Origin: Desulfoscipio gibsoniae DSM 7213
GTDB taxonomy: Bacteria > Bacillota > Desulfotomaculia > Desulfotomaculales > Desulfallaceae
NCBI RefSeq assembly: GCF_000233715.2
Contig: NC_021184.1
Span: 248,001 to 312,000 of the forward strand
Reading direction: 5' to 3'
DNA: 64,000 bases
The notes beneath the pieces were generated by a model, which ran no database searches, was not told the DNA's origin, and worked only from the letters and a program-made list of their open reading frames with translations. The translations under genes were made by a program, and so were the position numbers. Shown here one piece after another: positions 24,099 to 32,383 of the stretch. Each line of letters begins with the position of its first letter. Within the stretch, counting starts at the first letter, position 1.

Positions 24099-24218
24099 AG
24101 GATGATCGTGGGACCAGTCAATAAAACGTTATTATTGCCCAAGGTCGTTATTTAAATTTGATCTGGGAGGTGTGGCGAAAAAACTTAATAATTAGTAATT
24201 TTATCAGTCAACAGCATA

Positions 24219-24318
24219 TTACTCCGAGCCCGGTAACCTAAAGGATATCTCTCCAAGATTTCCGGGCCTTAGGGTTCGCCTGGAAACGGACGAGCCTCCC
24301 ATTGTGGAAAGGAGACTT
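24219..24318 (+). ncRNA. Moco riboswitch 2 (molybdenum cofactor RNA motif)
   Basis: Same layout as riboswitch 1: 'actccgag', a six-base stem (gcccgg / ccgggc), 'cttaggg', a GAAA-capped hairpin (cctgGAAAcgga) and GCCTCCC...GGAAAGGAG. The stem sequences differ from copy 1 while the unpaired conserved bases are kept, which supports a real RNA structure. The downstream sequence offers mutually exclusive hairpins before the terminator at 24334. Confidence 0.85.
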
Positions 24319-24333
24319 CACCGGATAAAGTAT

Positions 24334-24370
24334 CCGGCTGGTTTCCTTTTGCCAGCCGGTTCTTTTTTTC
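24334..24370 (+). terminator. terminator following riboswitch 2
   Basis: Stem ccggctgg / ccagccgg followed by ttcttttttt. A competing hairpin, ccggata at 24321-24327 with tatccgg at 24331-24337, uses four of the same bases and could act as the antiterminator. The first gene starts 37 bases later. Confidence 0.88.
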
Positions 24371-24406
24371 ATCCAACAAGGAATGAGAATAATAAGGGAG
24401 GGCAAA

Positions 24407-25987
24407 ATGAGCTTTATGCCGGGCATTAAGCCCATTGCAGTAAAAACTATAATCTTTCTGGCACTTTCGTCACTGCTGTTTGTTTTTTTCTCAATTGTAA
24501 ATCCTTGTTTTGCAGAGCCTGGCAGCGGCAGCCTCAACAGTAACCTGTCCGAACACATTATCCTCTCGTGGACGGAAGACCCCGGGACTACCCAAACCAT
24601 CACCTGGAGTACAGGGGATGCCACCCGGGACCGGATGCAGTACCAGCCCGCTGCCGGTTTTAGCGGCAGCTTTGATGGTGCCCTGGAAGTGATTGCTGAC
24701 GGATCTGGTTCCAACAATGGACTATTTCACTTTGAAGCGACCATCCGGGGACTGACCCCCGGCACAGGTTACGTCTATCGCATTGGTAAAGAAGGGGCCT
24801 GGAGTGCACCGGCTACCTTCACCACCGCCACAACTGATGATGAGTTTTCCTTTATTTACATGGGCGATGTCCAGGAAGGCTATGAGTTCTGGGGGGAAAT
24901 GCTTGAAAAGGTTTATGAAGATCACCCTGGCATCAAATTCGGACTGCTGGGTGGGGATTTAGTCAATTACGCCGGCAGTATCGAGGAATGGCAGCAGTTT
25001 TTCGCCGCTGCCTCGCCTGTTTTCAGCCAAATCCCGTTGATGCCGGCTGCGGGCAACCACGATGATACTGAGCTTTTCTGGAATTACTTTGCCCTGCCTC
25101 GGAACGGGCCCGGGGGATACGAAGAAAAATTTTATTCCTTTGACTACGGAAACTGCCATATTGCTGTGCTGAACAGCAATTATCTGGGTGCTTCCGGGAT
25201 CGGCGATTACGAAAAGATAACTAAATGGTTGCAAAACGATCTAAACAATAGTAAGCAGCAGTGGAAACTGCTGGTCCTTCATCACCCGCCCTACCCGGTG
25301 GTCCACGATTGGCGTGCAGATCACCTGCAGGCAAATTGGGTTCCGCTTTTTGAACAATGCGGGGTGGATATGGTCCTGGTAGGACACCAGCACGTCTACA
25401 TGCGGACCAAGCCCCTGCGGGACGGCGCGATCCAGGCCGATGGAGAGGGTATTGTCTATATCATGGGCAATGCAGGGACAAAGTATTATGGTCCCGGACC
25501 TGATTACGACTATATTGCGAAACAAATAGCCTACGTTAGTAACTATCAAGTAATCAACATTAACGGGGAAAACCTTACCCTGATCGCTAAAGATGCCGGT
25601 GGGCAAGTGATTGACAGTTGCGTAATAGCTAAGCAGTCTGTTGCCGTTAAGCCCGTATATACAATCACCCCGGTGGCTGATGCTGCTTATAAAATCGAGG
25701 CCGCCAACGATGGGATAACAACTATGTCCGTAAACAGCGGCGTTTCCGGGATGAAGTATTTTAATGTGCAGTTGGCTCCCATAAAAGCACATACAGGGTT
25801 GGAGACAGTAGTATTTACGCATCTAAGAGACGGTACCCAACTGGGACTCAATGCAACCAAAGCTGACTTTGACGTGGTAGACATTGCTCAGGCCGGCTTC
25901 AACGTCCAGCCGGGTGATATGGTCAAGGTTTATATGGTTGATGACCTGACCAGTATGGTTAAGCAGAACCCGATTTTTTTACAATAG
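24407..25987 (+). CDS. exported metallophosphoesterase with FN3-like N-terminus
   Basis: A 526-residue secreted protein. A Sec signal peptide ends near residue 36 (NPCFA-EPGS). An FN3-like purple acid phosphatase N-terminal domain (about 40-145) precedes a calcineurin-type phosphoesterase domain with MGDVQ near 153, GGDLVN near 184, GNHDD near 221, HHPPYP near 291 and VGHQH near 327, which supply the two-metal site. The last ~110 residues form a domain shared with the C-terminus of the 1550-residue protein at 33893-38545, both ending in LQ. It is the first gene after the tandem Moco riboswitches. Whether its substrate is a phosphorylated cofactor such as molybdopterin is speculation. The ATG at 24407 follows gggaggg; an in-frame ATG at 24383 has no site. 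Confidence 0.85.
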   Translation: MSFMPGIKPIAVKTIIFLALSSLLFVFFSIVNPCFAEPGSGSLNSNLSEHIILSWTEDPGTTQTITWSTGDATRDRMQYQPAAGFSGSFDGALEVIADGSGSNNGLFHFEATIRGLTPGTGYVYRIGKEGAWSAPATFTTATTDDEFSFIYMGDVQEGYEFWGEMLEKVYEDHPGIKFGLLGGDLVNYAGSIEEWQQFFAAASPVFSQIPLMPAAGNHDDTELFWNYFALPRNGPGGYEEKFYSFDYGNCHIAVLNSNYLGASGIGDYEKITKWLQNDLNNSKQQWKLLVLHHPPYPVVHDWRADHLQANWVPLFEQCGVDMVLVGHQHVYMRTKPLRDGAIQADGEGIVYIMGNAGTKYYGPGPDYDYIAKQIAYVSNYQVININGENLTLIAKDAGGQVIDSCVIAKQSVAVKPVYTITPVADAAYKIEAANDGITTMSVNSGVSGMKYFNVQLAPIKAHTGLETVVFTHLRDGTQLGLNATKADFDVVDIAQAGFNVQPGDMVKVYMVDDLTSMVKQNPIFLQ

Positions 25988-26048
25988 CACCCCTGCAGTG
26001 CGCTTATACGCAACAAGGATGACAAAGCAGGGGAAGGGGGATAGCAAA

Positions 26049-29000
26049 GTGCGTGAACACAAAATATTTAGTAAATTCAGCATTTTATTCCTGGCCGGAC
26101 TATTTTTGCTGGCTGGTGTATTTGGCCTGTTGCCCACAGCTGCCCATGCCGTTGGGGACTCGATTACCATTACGGGGAACGGAGTGTATAATCCCGGTGT
26201 GACCTTTACCCAAGATGAACTTCAGGACGATAATATATTACCGCAACATACGGTACTTTACAGTACCATCAACACCTGGCCCACCAAGAGCTGGTGCAGG
26301 GGAGAAGGCGTTAAGGTTAGTGATCTCCTGGCAGCGGCGGGGGGGCTTAAGCCCGAGGCTGTGCTGATTAAATTTACTTCCCGCGATGGCTTTACCACCA
26401 CTTTTACGATACAGGAATTTATACATGACCCGCGTTATTGTTTCCCGCATTTCATGGACAATGGAATCGCCGGGCATATTCCCGGTGATCCGGCGGAGGC
26501 GGTAGCTGTAGAGCCCATCATTGCTCACAGGAGTTGCTCCGCTCAAAATATTGCTGATGTGATGAACGACGATAATATGAGCCAAGGGGACGCCAACCAC
26601 CTGTTGTTTGGGCAGCGGGCAGTCACCGAGCAGACGAATGCCATATTTGTCAAATATGTAACCACCATTGAAGTGCTTACTACCGAGCCGGATCAATGGG
26701 ATGAACCGACGGCTAATCCGGATAGCGGCACAGTATCCGCGGGAACCATGGTCGAGCTGCAGGGCCCTTTCAATGACCTGGATAAAGTTCATTATACCGT
26801 CGATGGCAGTACCCCGACCGTGAGTAGCCCGATGTATAACTGGATTGCCAGCCGGTGGTCATCACGTGAAGACTTTGATGAAGTTAACCACCCAATCGAA
26901 ATTACAGGGGATACTGCCATTAAAGCGTTGGTTATCGGTCCCGGCAAGGAAAACAGCGATATTGTTACCTTCAACTACCGGGTGCAAACTGTAGCCATCA
27001 CGGGCGTAGGTATCGCAGAGGGCGACCAGCAGCTGGAGGTAAACCAGACGGTTCAGGTTACTGCCGAAGTGCAGCCGGAGAATGCCACGGATAAGGGCGT
27101 CACCTGGTCCACCAGTGACCAGTCAGTGGCCACCGTCAATGAGACCGGGTTAGTCACCGCGATTGCTGCAGGAACAGCCACTATCACTGTTACCACTAAC
27201 GATGGTGAGTTCAGCGACACCATCACCGTGACCGTCGCCAACGAACCGACGGGGTCCGATCTGGTCATCAACAAAGCTAACCCTGCCAAAGCTACCAAGA
27301 ACAAAGCATACGCCGGGCATACCTTTACGGTAACGGGCGGAGTAGAGCCTTACAGCTTTGCTGTTACTGATGGAGCATTGCCGAAAGGGACGAGCCTAAA
27401 CGGTGCAGCGTTAGAAGGAACGCCGACTGAGAGCGGTACATTTGTCTTTATCATAACCGTAACCGACAATGCAGACCCGGCAAAGACAGTCAACCATGAA
27501 TTTACCCTGGTGGTAGAGGCCGACGGAGTACCCTATGATGAGGAAGTTGTATTAACCATTAAAGGCGACGGGGTGACGAACCCCGGGGAATTTACCCTTT
27601 CCCAGCTTGAGGGAATGCAGCAGCACCAATATGTATACAGTGTGATTAACACCTGGCCCTCTAAAAAATGGTACGTAGGCAAAGGGGTTAAAGTGAAAGA
27701 CTTGCTCGATGAGGCGGGGGTGAAAGGAAACGCCCGGCAAATACGATTTAGTTCCAGCGATGGCTACTACATGACCCTGACGGTGCAGGAATTATTAGAA
27801 GAAAGGCGTTATCGTTTTCCAAACTTCATGGCCGGCGGGGATGACGGCGGGCATATTCCCGGTTCCTCATCAGGCGCGGTAGAGGTGGAGTCCATTCTCG
27901 CCTTGGTTGGTGCCGATACAGATAACCCATCCTATATGAACGACGCCAATGCCCTCCAGTTGATGGTGGGGCAGCGGGCAGTTACCGAGCAAACCGACCC
28001 CATGTTTGTAAAATATGTAAATGAAGTTGAGGTACTCACCTCTGCACCGGGAAAATGGGACAAACCAAAGGCCGATCCCGATGGTGGTACAGTGCCCGCA
28101 GGTACGCTGGTTGAACTGAAAAACAACAATATGGATATGGATAAGATTTATTACACTGTGGACGACAGTACCCCGACCATGGATAGTACCATGTATAATC
28201 CGGTTGCCAAGCGGTGGTGGCCGGCACGCGGTAAGGAAGTGGTGGCTGAGATCAACCACCCGTTAGAACTGACCAAAGACACTACCATCAAGGCCGTCAC
28301 CATTGGTCCCGGCAGGTCAAACAGCGACATAGTAACCTTTACCTATAAGATTACCGAAGCCACGGCTGCTGCAACCGACGCAATCATACCCGGTAAAGGC
28401 GGCGCTGTAAGCCTTGGTAGTGAGGTTACCATTGAGATACCGGCTAATGCGCTGACCGGAACAAACCCGGTGGAGGTAATGATAGAGCGCGTGACCACGC
28501 CTCCCACCGCACCCGCAGGTTTCAAGATTCTTGGAAGTGTGTTTGAATTCAGCGTGGATGGCAATAACAGCTACAGCTTTGCCAAGGAAGTTATCATCAA
28601 ACTCAGCTTCGACCCCGAAGCGGTCACTGCCGGCGAGACCCTGGCCGTCCACTGCTACGACAAAACCGCGCAGCAGTGGGTCAACATTGGCGGCGAGGTA
28701 TCCGGCGATACCGTAACCGTGCAAGTGAACCACTGTACCAAGTTTGCTGTAATGGTATTTGATAAACTTGCAGCCGCTGAAACAATCACACCCGGTAAAG
28801 GCGGCATCGTAAGTCTTGAGGATGAAGCTGCCATGGAGATACCGGCCAATGCATTGGCGGGAACCAGACCGGTGGAAATAACGATAGAGCGCGTGACCAT
28901 GCCTCCAACTGCGCTCGCAGGCTTTAAAATTCTTGGTAATGTATACGAGTTCAGCGTAGATGGTAAGGCCAGTTATAACTTTGAAAAGGAAGTGACCATC

Positions 29001-29714
29001 AAACTCGGCTTTGATCCCGAGGTTATTAACGTGGACGAGATTCCTTCCATCCACTACTATGACGAAACTGAGAAGAAGTGGGTCAATATCGGCGGCGAGG
29101 TATCCGGCAATACTGTAATCGTGCAGGTGGACCATTTTACTAAATTCGCTGTAATGGTTGCAATGCAAATGAAGGGGCAAGAGCAAATATTAACCGACAT
29201 CGTCGGACACTGGGCGGAAGATAGCATCAAAGAACTGGTTGCCCTCGGGGCTGTAGCCGGTTACCCGGATGGCAGCTTCAAACCCAACAATAAAATTACC
29301 CGGGCCGAATTTGCTTCGATTCTGGTGAAAGCATTAAAACTGGAGCTCCAAAGAGGTAAAGTCTTTGCCGATACTACCGGGCATTGGGCGAAAGATACCA
29401 TAGCCACCGCAACATACCACGGTATCGTCAGCGGCTATGGCGCTGATATGTTTGGGCCGAACGATGTTATCACTCGTGAGCAGATGGCGGCCATGGTTGT
29501 TAATGTGGCCAAACTGACTCCCGTGACGGAAGGGATGTCGTTTAAAGACAGCAGCAGTATCTCGGACTGGGCCGGAACAGCCGTTGCCACGGCGATACAG
29601 CATGGGATTATCAACGGGTATCCCGATAACACCGTCCGATCCCGGGGCAACGCAACCAGGGCCGAGGCAGCGGAGGTTATTGTAAATGCGTTGCACAGTA
29701 TATTAAATGATTAA
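26049..29714 (+). CDS. SLH-anchored surface protein with two MPT-fold-like domains
   Basis: A 1221-residue cell-surface protein. A signal peptide ends near residue 35 (AAHA). Domains in order: MPT-fold-like (about 36-218), chitobiase C-terminal-like beta domain (VHYTVDGSTPT, 219-312), Big_2 Ig-like (313-399), putative Ig (400-494), a second MPT-fold-like domain (498-673), a second chitobiase-like domain (673-767), two ZU5-like repeats each starting near PGKGG (778-903 and 911-1037) and three SLH repeats (1049-1217; GHWAED, GHWAKD) for attachment to the cell wall. The MPT-like domains resemble the sulfite oxidase family fold but replace the expected cysteine region with YSTINTWPTK or YSVINTWPSK. 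GTG start after a ggggaaggggg site. Confidence 0.8.
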   Translation: MREHKIFSKFSILFLAGLFLLAGVFGLLPTAAHAVGDSITITGNGVYNPGVTFTQDELQDDNILPQHTVLYSTINTWPTKSWCRGEGVKVSDLLAAAGGLKPEAVLIKFTSRDGFTTTFTIQEFIHDPRYCFPHFMDNGIAGHIPGDPAEAVAVEPIIAHRSCSAQNIADVMNDDNMSQGDANHLLFGQRAVTEQTNAIFVKYVTTIEVLTTEPDQWDEPTANPDSGTVSAGTMVELQGPFNDLDKVHYTVDGSTPTVSSPMYNWIASRWSSREDFDEVNHPIEITGDTAIKALVIGPGKENSDIVTFNYRVQTVAITGVGIAEGDQQLEVNQTVQVTAEVQPENATDKGVTWSTSDQSVATVNETGLVTAIAAGTATITVTTNDGEFSDTITVTVANEPTGSDLVINKANPAKATKNKAYAGHTFTVTGGVEPYSFAVTDGALPKGTSLNGAALEGTPTESGTFVFIITVTDNADPAKTVNHEFTLVVEADGVPYDEEVVLTIKGDGVTNPGEFTLSQLEGMQQHQYVYSVINTWPSKKWYVGKGVKVKDLLDEAGVKGNARQIRFSSSDGYYMTLTVQELLEERRYRFPNFMAGGDDGGHIPGSSSGAVEVESILALVGADTDNPSYMNDANALQLMVGQRAVTEQTDPMFVKYVNEVEVLTSAPGKWDKPKADPDGGTVPAGTLVELKNNNMDMDKIYYTVDDSTPTMDSTMYNPVAKRWWPARGKEVVAEINHPLELTKDTTIKAVTIGPGRSNSDIVTFTYKITEATAAATDAIIPGKGGAVSLGSEVTIEIPANALTGTNPVEVMIERVTTPPTAPAGFKILGSVFEFSVDGNNSYSFAKEVIIKLSFDPEAVTAGETLAVHCYDKTAQQWVNIGGEVSGDTVTVQVNHCTKFAVMVFDKLAAAETITPGKGGIVSLEDEAAMEIPANALAGTRPVEITIERVTMPPTALAGFKILGNVYEFSVDGKASYNFEKEVTIKLGFDPEVINVDEIPSIHYYDETEKKWVNIGGEVSGNTVIVQVDHFTKFAVMVAMQMKGQEQILTDIVGHWAEDSIKELVALGAVAGYPDGSFKPNNKITRAEFASILVKALKLELQRGKVFADTTGHWAKDTIATATYHGIVSGYGADMFGPNDVITREQMAAMVVNVAKLTPVTEGMSFKDSSSISDWAGTAVATAIQHGIINGYPDNTVRSRGNATRAEAAEVIVNALHSILND

Positions 29715-29763
29715 GTAGTTATATCAGGCTAGCAGCGAGGGGGGAAGTGCGATTACGCAGACT

Positions 29764-31407
29764 GTGAAGCATAATTGGCTTCATCAACTCTCAATATCCA
29801 TACTGGGCTTACTGGCTCTTGTTGGCTTGCTTAACCTGATGGTGCCCGCAGTAGCTTTTGGCAGCCAGACGGAATCGCTGGAAATTACCGGAGAAGGGGT
29901 CGTGAATCCAGTAACCTTAACTATGGCCGAATTGGAGAACACGCCGATGTATGAACATGTATATAGCACGTTAAATACTTGGCCTACTAAAAGGTGGTAC
30001 ACGGGAAAAGGGGTTAAACTTAGAGATCTACTTGCTTTAGCGGGGATCAAGGAAGAGGCCACATTGGTTCGTTTTGTCTCAAGCGATGGCTATGATGTTA
30101 CCCTTACGGTTAAGGAGTTGTTAAAGGATAGACGTTACTGTTTCCCGCGTTTTAAAGAAAACCACCCCCATGACGGGACTATCCCGGGTCCTACTGATGG
30201 TGCGATGGAGGTGGAGCCCATTTTGGCCTTGCTCAGTGCCGAGGATAGTGACGATCCCGCTGATATGAACGACAGGGATTCACTGCTGCTGATATTTGGG
30301 CAGCGGGCCATAACTGAACAGACAAACAATTTATTTCTAAAATATGTAAGTAAAATTGAGGTGCTCACCACGGCTCCGGAAAAATGGGATCATCCGAAGG
30401 CTAATATAGAAAGTGGAGCTACTGTACCCGTGGGCACCATGCTAAAACTCAGCAATAAGGGCAACAACGAGGACAAGATTTATTACACAACGGACGGCAG
30501 TACGCCGACGGTGAATAGCCCGATGTTTAACTGGAGCGCCAGTCGCTGGTGGCCTTTACGGGGAGATGATTTAGACAGTGTTAATTCCCCCATCGAAATT
30601 ACTGAGGACACTGTCATCAAAGCCGTCACCATTGGACCCGGAAGGGAAGACAGCGATGTGGTCACCTTTACCTTCAAGGCTGATGCCACGGGCCTGGCGG
30701 TCGACCCCACGCAGGTGCCGGGTGGGCCGCCAACCGGAGTTACCCTCGACCAAAACAAAATCAATCTCAATATTGGTGGTACTTTCCAGCTAGCAGCAAA
30801 CATAGCCCCGTTTAATGCCACTAACCAAAATGTAACCTGGAGTTCTAGTGATACCCGTGTGGCTACAGTGGATAATTACGGTCTGGTAACGGTGGTCGGC
30901 CCGGGTACGGCGACGGTTACCGTAAAAACAGTGGATGGTAGCCATACGGCCACTTGCGTTGTAAATGGTCCGGATGGGGGCGATAGCAGTCAGGATGCGG
31001 CACCTGTCATTAGTTATCAAGGGAATCAGCTCCCGGAGGTTCCTGTGGAACCGTTGCTGCTGGAAGCCGAACGTCCGGAACCGGTGGAAGAGATCGAGCC
31101 AGATGTCGATTCAACGGCTTCCGGCGAGGTACCGGATACTCCCGCCGAGCTCCCGGTGCCGGAAGATAGAGGGCGCTACCTGACGGAAAGAAGTGATTTG
31201 GCCGTTGCTTCAACAATTACCCCCGGCGTCTCCTCGGAACATCAGGGCAGCCAGACCTGGCAGGTGTTCGAAATGTCAACCGAATCTGTACCTTTTCCGT
31301 TGCAGAATAAGAAAAATAAGCTGAATATTTACACAGCTGCGCTATTGCTGATTATCTTTCTGTCAGGGGCCGCCAAAAGATACGCAGATTATATAAAGGA
31401 GCTATAA
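29764..31407 (+). CDS. membrane-anchored surface protein with MPT-fold-like and Big_2 domains
   Basis: A 547-residue exported protein. A signal segment (about 10-35) precedes one MPT-fold-like domain (about 38-205, with YSTLNTWPTKRWYTGKGVKL), a chitobiase-like domain (IYYTTDGSTPT near 240), a Big_2 domain (about 320-400), an acidic Pro/Glu-rich linker and a C-terminal hydrophobic helix (ALLLIIFLSGA) followed by KRYADYIKEL, which fixes it in the membrane. It directly precedes the ExbB-like gene with a ten-base gap. The start is uncertain: GTG at 29764 lies 17 bases from the gggggaag site, while an in-frame ATT at 29752 is better spaced. Confidence 0.78.
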   Translation: MKHNWLHQLSISILGLLALVGLLNLMVPAVAFGSQTESLEITGEGVVNPVTLTMAELENTPMYEHVYSTLNTWPTKRWYTGKGVKLRDLLALAGIKEEATLVRFVSSDGYDVTLTVKELLKDRRYCFPRFKENHPHDGTIPGPTDGAMEVEPILALLSAEDSDDPADMNDRDSLLLIFGQRAITEQTNNLFLKYVSKIEVLTTAPEKWDHPKANIESGATVPVGTMLKLSNKGNNEDKIYYTTDGSTPTVNSPMFNWSASRWWPLRGDDLDSVNSPIEITEDTVIKAVTIGPGREDSDVVTFTFKADATGLAVDPTQVPGGPPTGVTLDQNKINLNIGGTFQLAANIAPFNATNQNVTWSSSDTRVATVDNYGLVTVVGPGTATVTVKTVDGSHTATCVVNGPDGGDSSQDAAPVISYQGNQLPEVPVEPLLLEAERPEPVEEIEPDVDSTASGEVPDTPAELPVPEDRGRYLTERSDLAVASTITPGVSSEHQGSQTWQVFEMSTESVPFPLQNKKNKLNIYTAALLLIIFLSGAAKRYADYIKEL

Positions 31408-31417
31408 AAGAAATAAA

Positions 31418-32098
31418 ATGACCGCAACTATTTTGGAACCCTTAAAGGATACGATGAACATCATTTCATCCGGTTTATTGATGCCCACCATTGCCGTTCT
31501 GCTGCTCTTGTTAGCTTTGTCTGTGCTCGAGTTGGGTGGTGTGCTGGTGGAAGCCTTTATGGAACGGCGTAAGATGAATGTCAATGTACCCGACCTGGTG
31601 GGTACTTTTCAGGGGAAAGATGCCGGGGAGATCATGAACGAGATTGAGCACAGCCGGCTGTTTCGACGCCAGAAAACTGCTCTTGGCGAAATGATCAAGC
31701 ATAAAAGCTTGCCCACTGTTTCCCGGCAGGCCTTGGCCCGCCGGCTGCTGGCCGGCGAGGAACTGCATTATGCCCGGATTACCAACAGGACCGATCTGGT
31801 GGCCCGCCTGGGACCTATGTTGGGATTGATGGCCACGCTGATTCCATTGGGGCCGGGCATGATCGCCCTGGGTCAGGGCGATACCAAAACCCTCGCCGAT
31901 TCGCTGCTGACGGCCTTTGACGCCACGGTTACCGGGCTGGCCGCCGCCGGCATCGCCTTTGCCATCTCCCGGCTCAGAAAAAGGTGGTATGAGGATTATG
32001 TAAGCTCCCTGGAAGCCATAATGGAAAGTTTGCTGGAGGTGTTTGCCCGTGAACAGCGGATTAAGGAGCAGGAGGCACCGGACGGACGAAGAGGTTAA
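31418..32098 (+). CDS. MotA/TolQ/ExbB proton channel family protein
   Basis: A 226-residue membrane protein. A first TM helix (about 18-42, IAVLLLLLALSVLELGG) is followed by a cytoplasmic stretch and two helices in the region RLGPMLGLMATLIPLGPGMIAL (about 128-150) and AFDATVTGLAAAGIAFAI (about 168-186), the conserved order of ExbB/TolQ/MotA. Such proteins form a proton-driven motor with an ExbD/TolR/MotB partner. The partner here is the overlapping DUF2149 gene. It lies within a block of surface proteins, suggesting that ion flow is used to act on something outside the membrane. Confidence 0.85.
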   Translation: MTATILEPLKDTMNIISSGLLMPTIAVLLLLLALSVLELGGVLVEAFMERRKMNVNVPDLVGTFQGKDAGEIMNEIEHSRLFRRQKTALGEMIKHKSLPTVSRQALARRLLAGEELHYARITNRTDLVARLGPMLGLMATLIPLGPGMIALGQGDTKTLADSLLTAFDATVTGLAAAGIAFAISRLRKRWYEDYVSSLEAIMESLLEVFAREQRIKEQEAPDGRRG

Positions 32099-32357
32099 CC
32101 CCCTTGAGGGTGCTATCAACATCGTGGATGCCATGCTGGTTTTTGCCTGCGGCTTGATGCTTGCTCTGGCCATTCACTGGGATGTCGACCTGGGACTGGG
32201 ACAGCGGGTTAACCTTGAGCAAGGGCAGGAGGTGACCGACGCCCCGGAAATACGTGACGACCTGATCGAAACCCAGGGTGAGGGCAGGCTTTACGAGGAA
32301 CTGGGAACGGTGTACAAAGACCCCGAAACGGGGCAGTTGTTTATGCTGACCAAGTAA
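32049..32357 (+). CDS. DUF2149 protein, ExbD-like partner
   Basis: A 102-residue protein with a short cytoplasmic N-terminus (NPLEGAINIVDAMLV), one TM helix (about 25-45, VFACGLMLALAIHWDV) and an external acidic tail. It resembles DUF2149, a family found beside ExbB-like genes in methanogens and some Firmicutes, with the topology of ExbD/TolR. An aspartate (INIVDAML) lies at the edge of the helix. The GTG at 32049 follows ggaggt by eight bases and overlaps the upstream gene by 50 bases, indicating coupled translation of a two-protein motor. Confidence 0.75.
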   Translation: MNSGLRSRRHRTDEEVNPLEGAINIVDAMLVFACGLMLALAIHWDVDLGLGQRVNLEQGQEVTDAPEIRDDLIETQGEGRLYEELGTVYKDPETGQLFMLTK

Positions 32358-32383
32358 AAAGAACGGCGAAAGGGGTATGATCG

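Larger units (their letters stand above)
23722..24406. other. tandem riboswitch control region, no intact gene
   Basis: A 685-base noncoding stretch between bioY and the exported phosphoesterase. It contains two Moco riboswitches, each with its own terminator, and between them a short hydrophobic coding relic. All transcription of the downstream surface-protein genes from a promoter left of this region must pass both switches. Confidence 0.8.
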
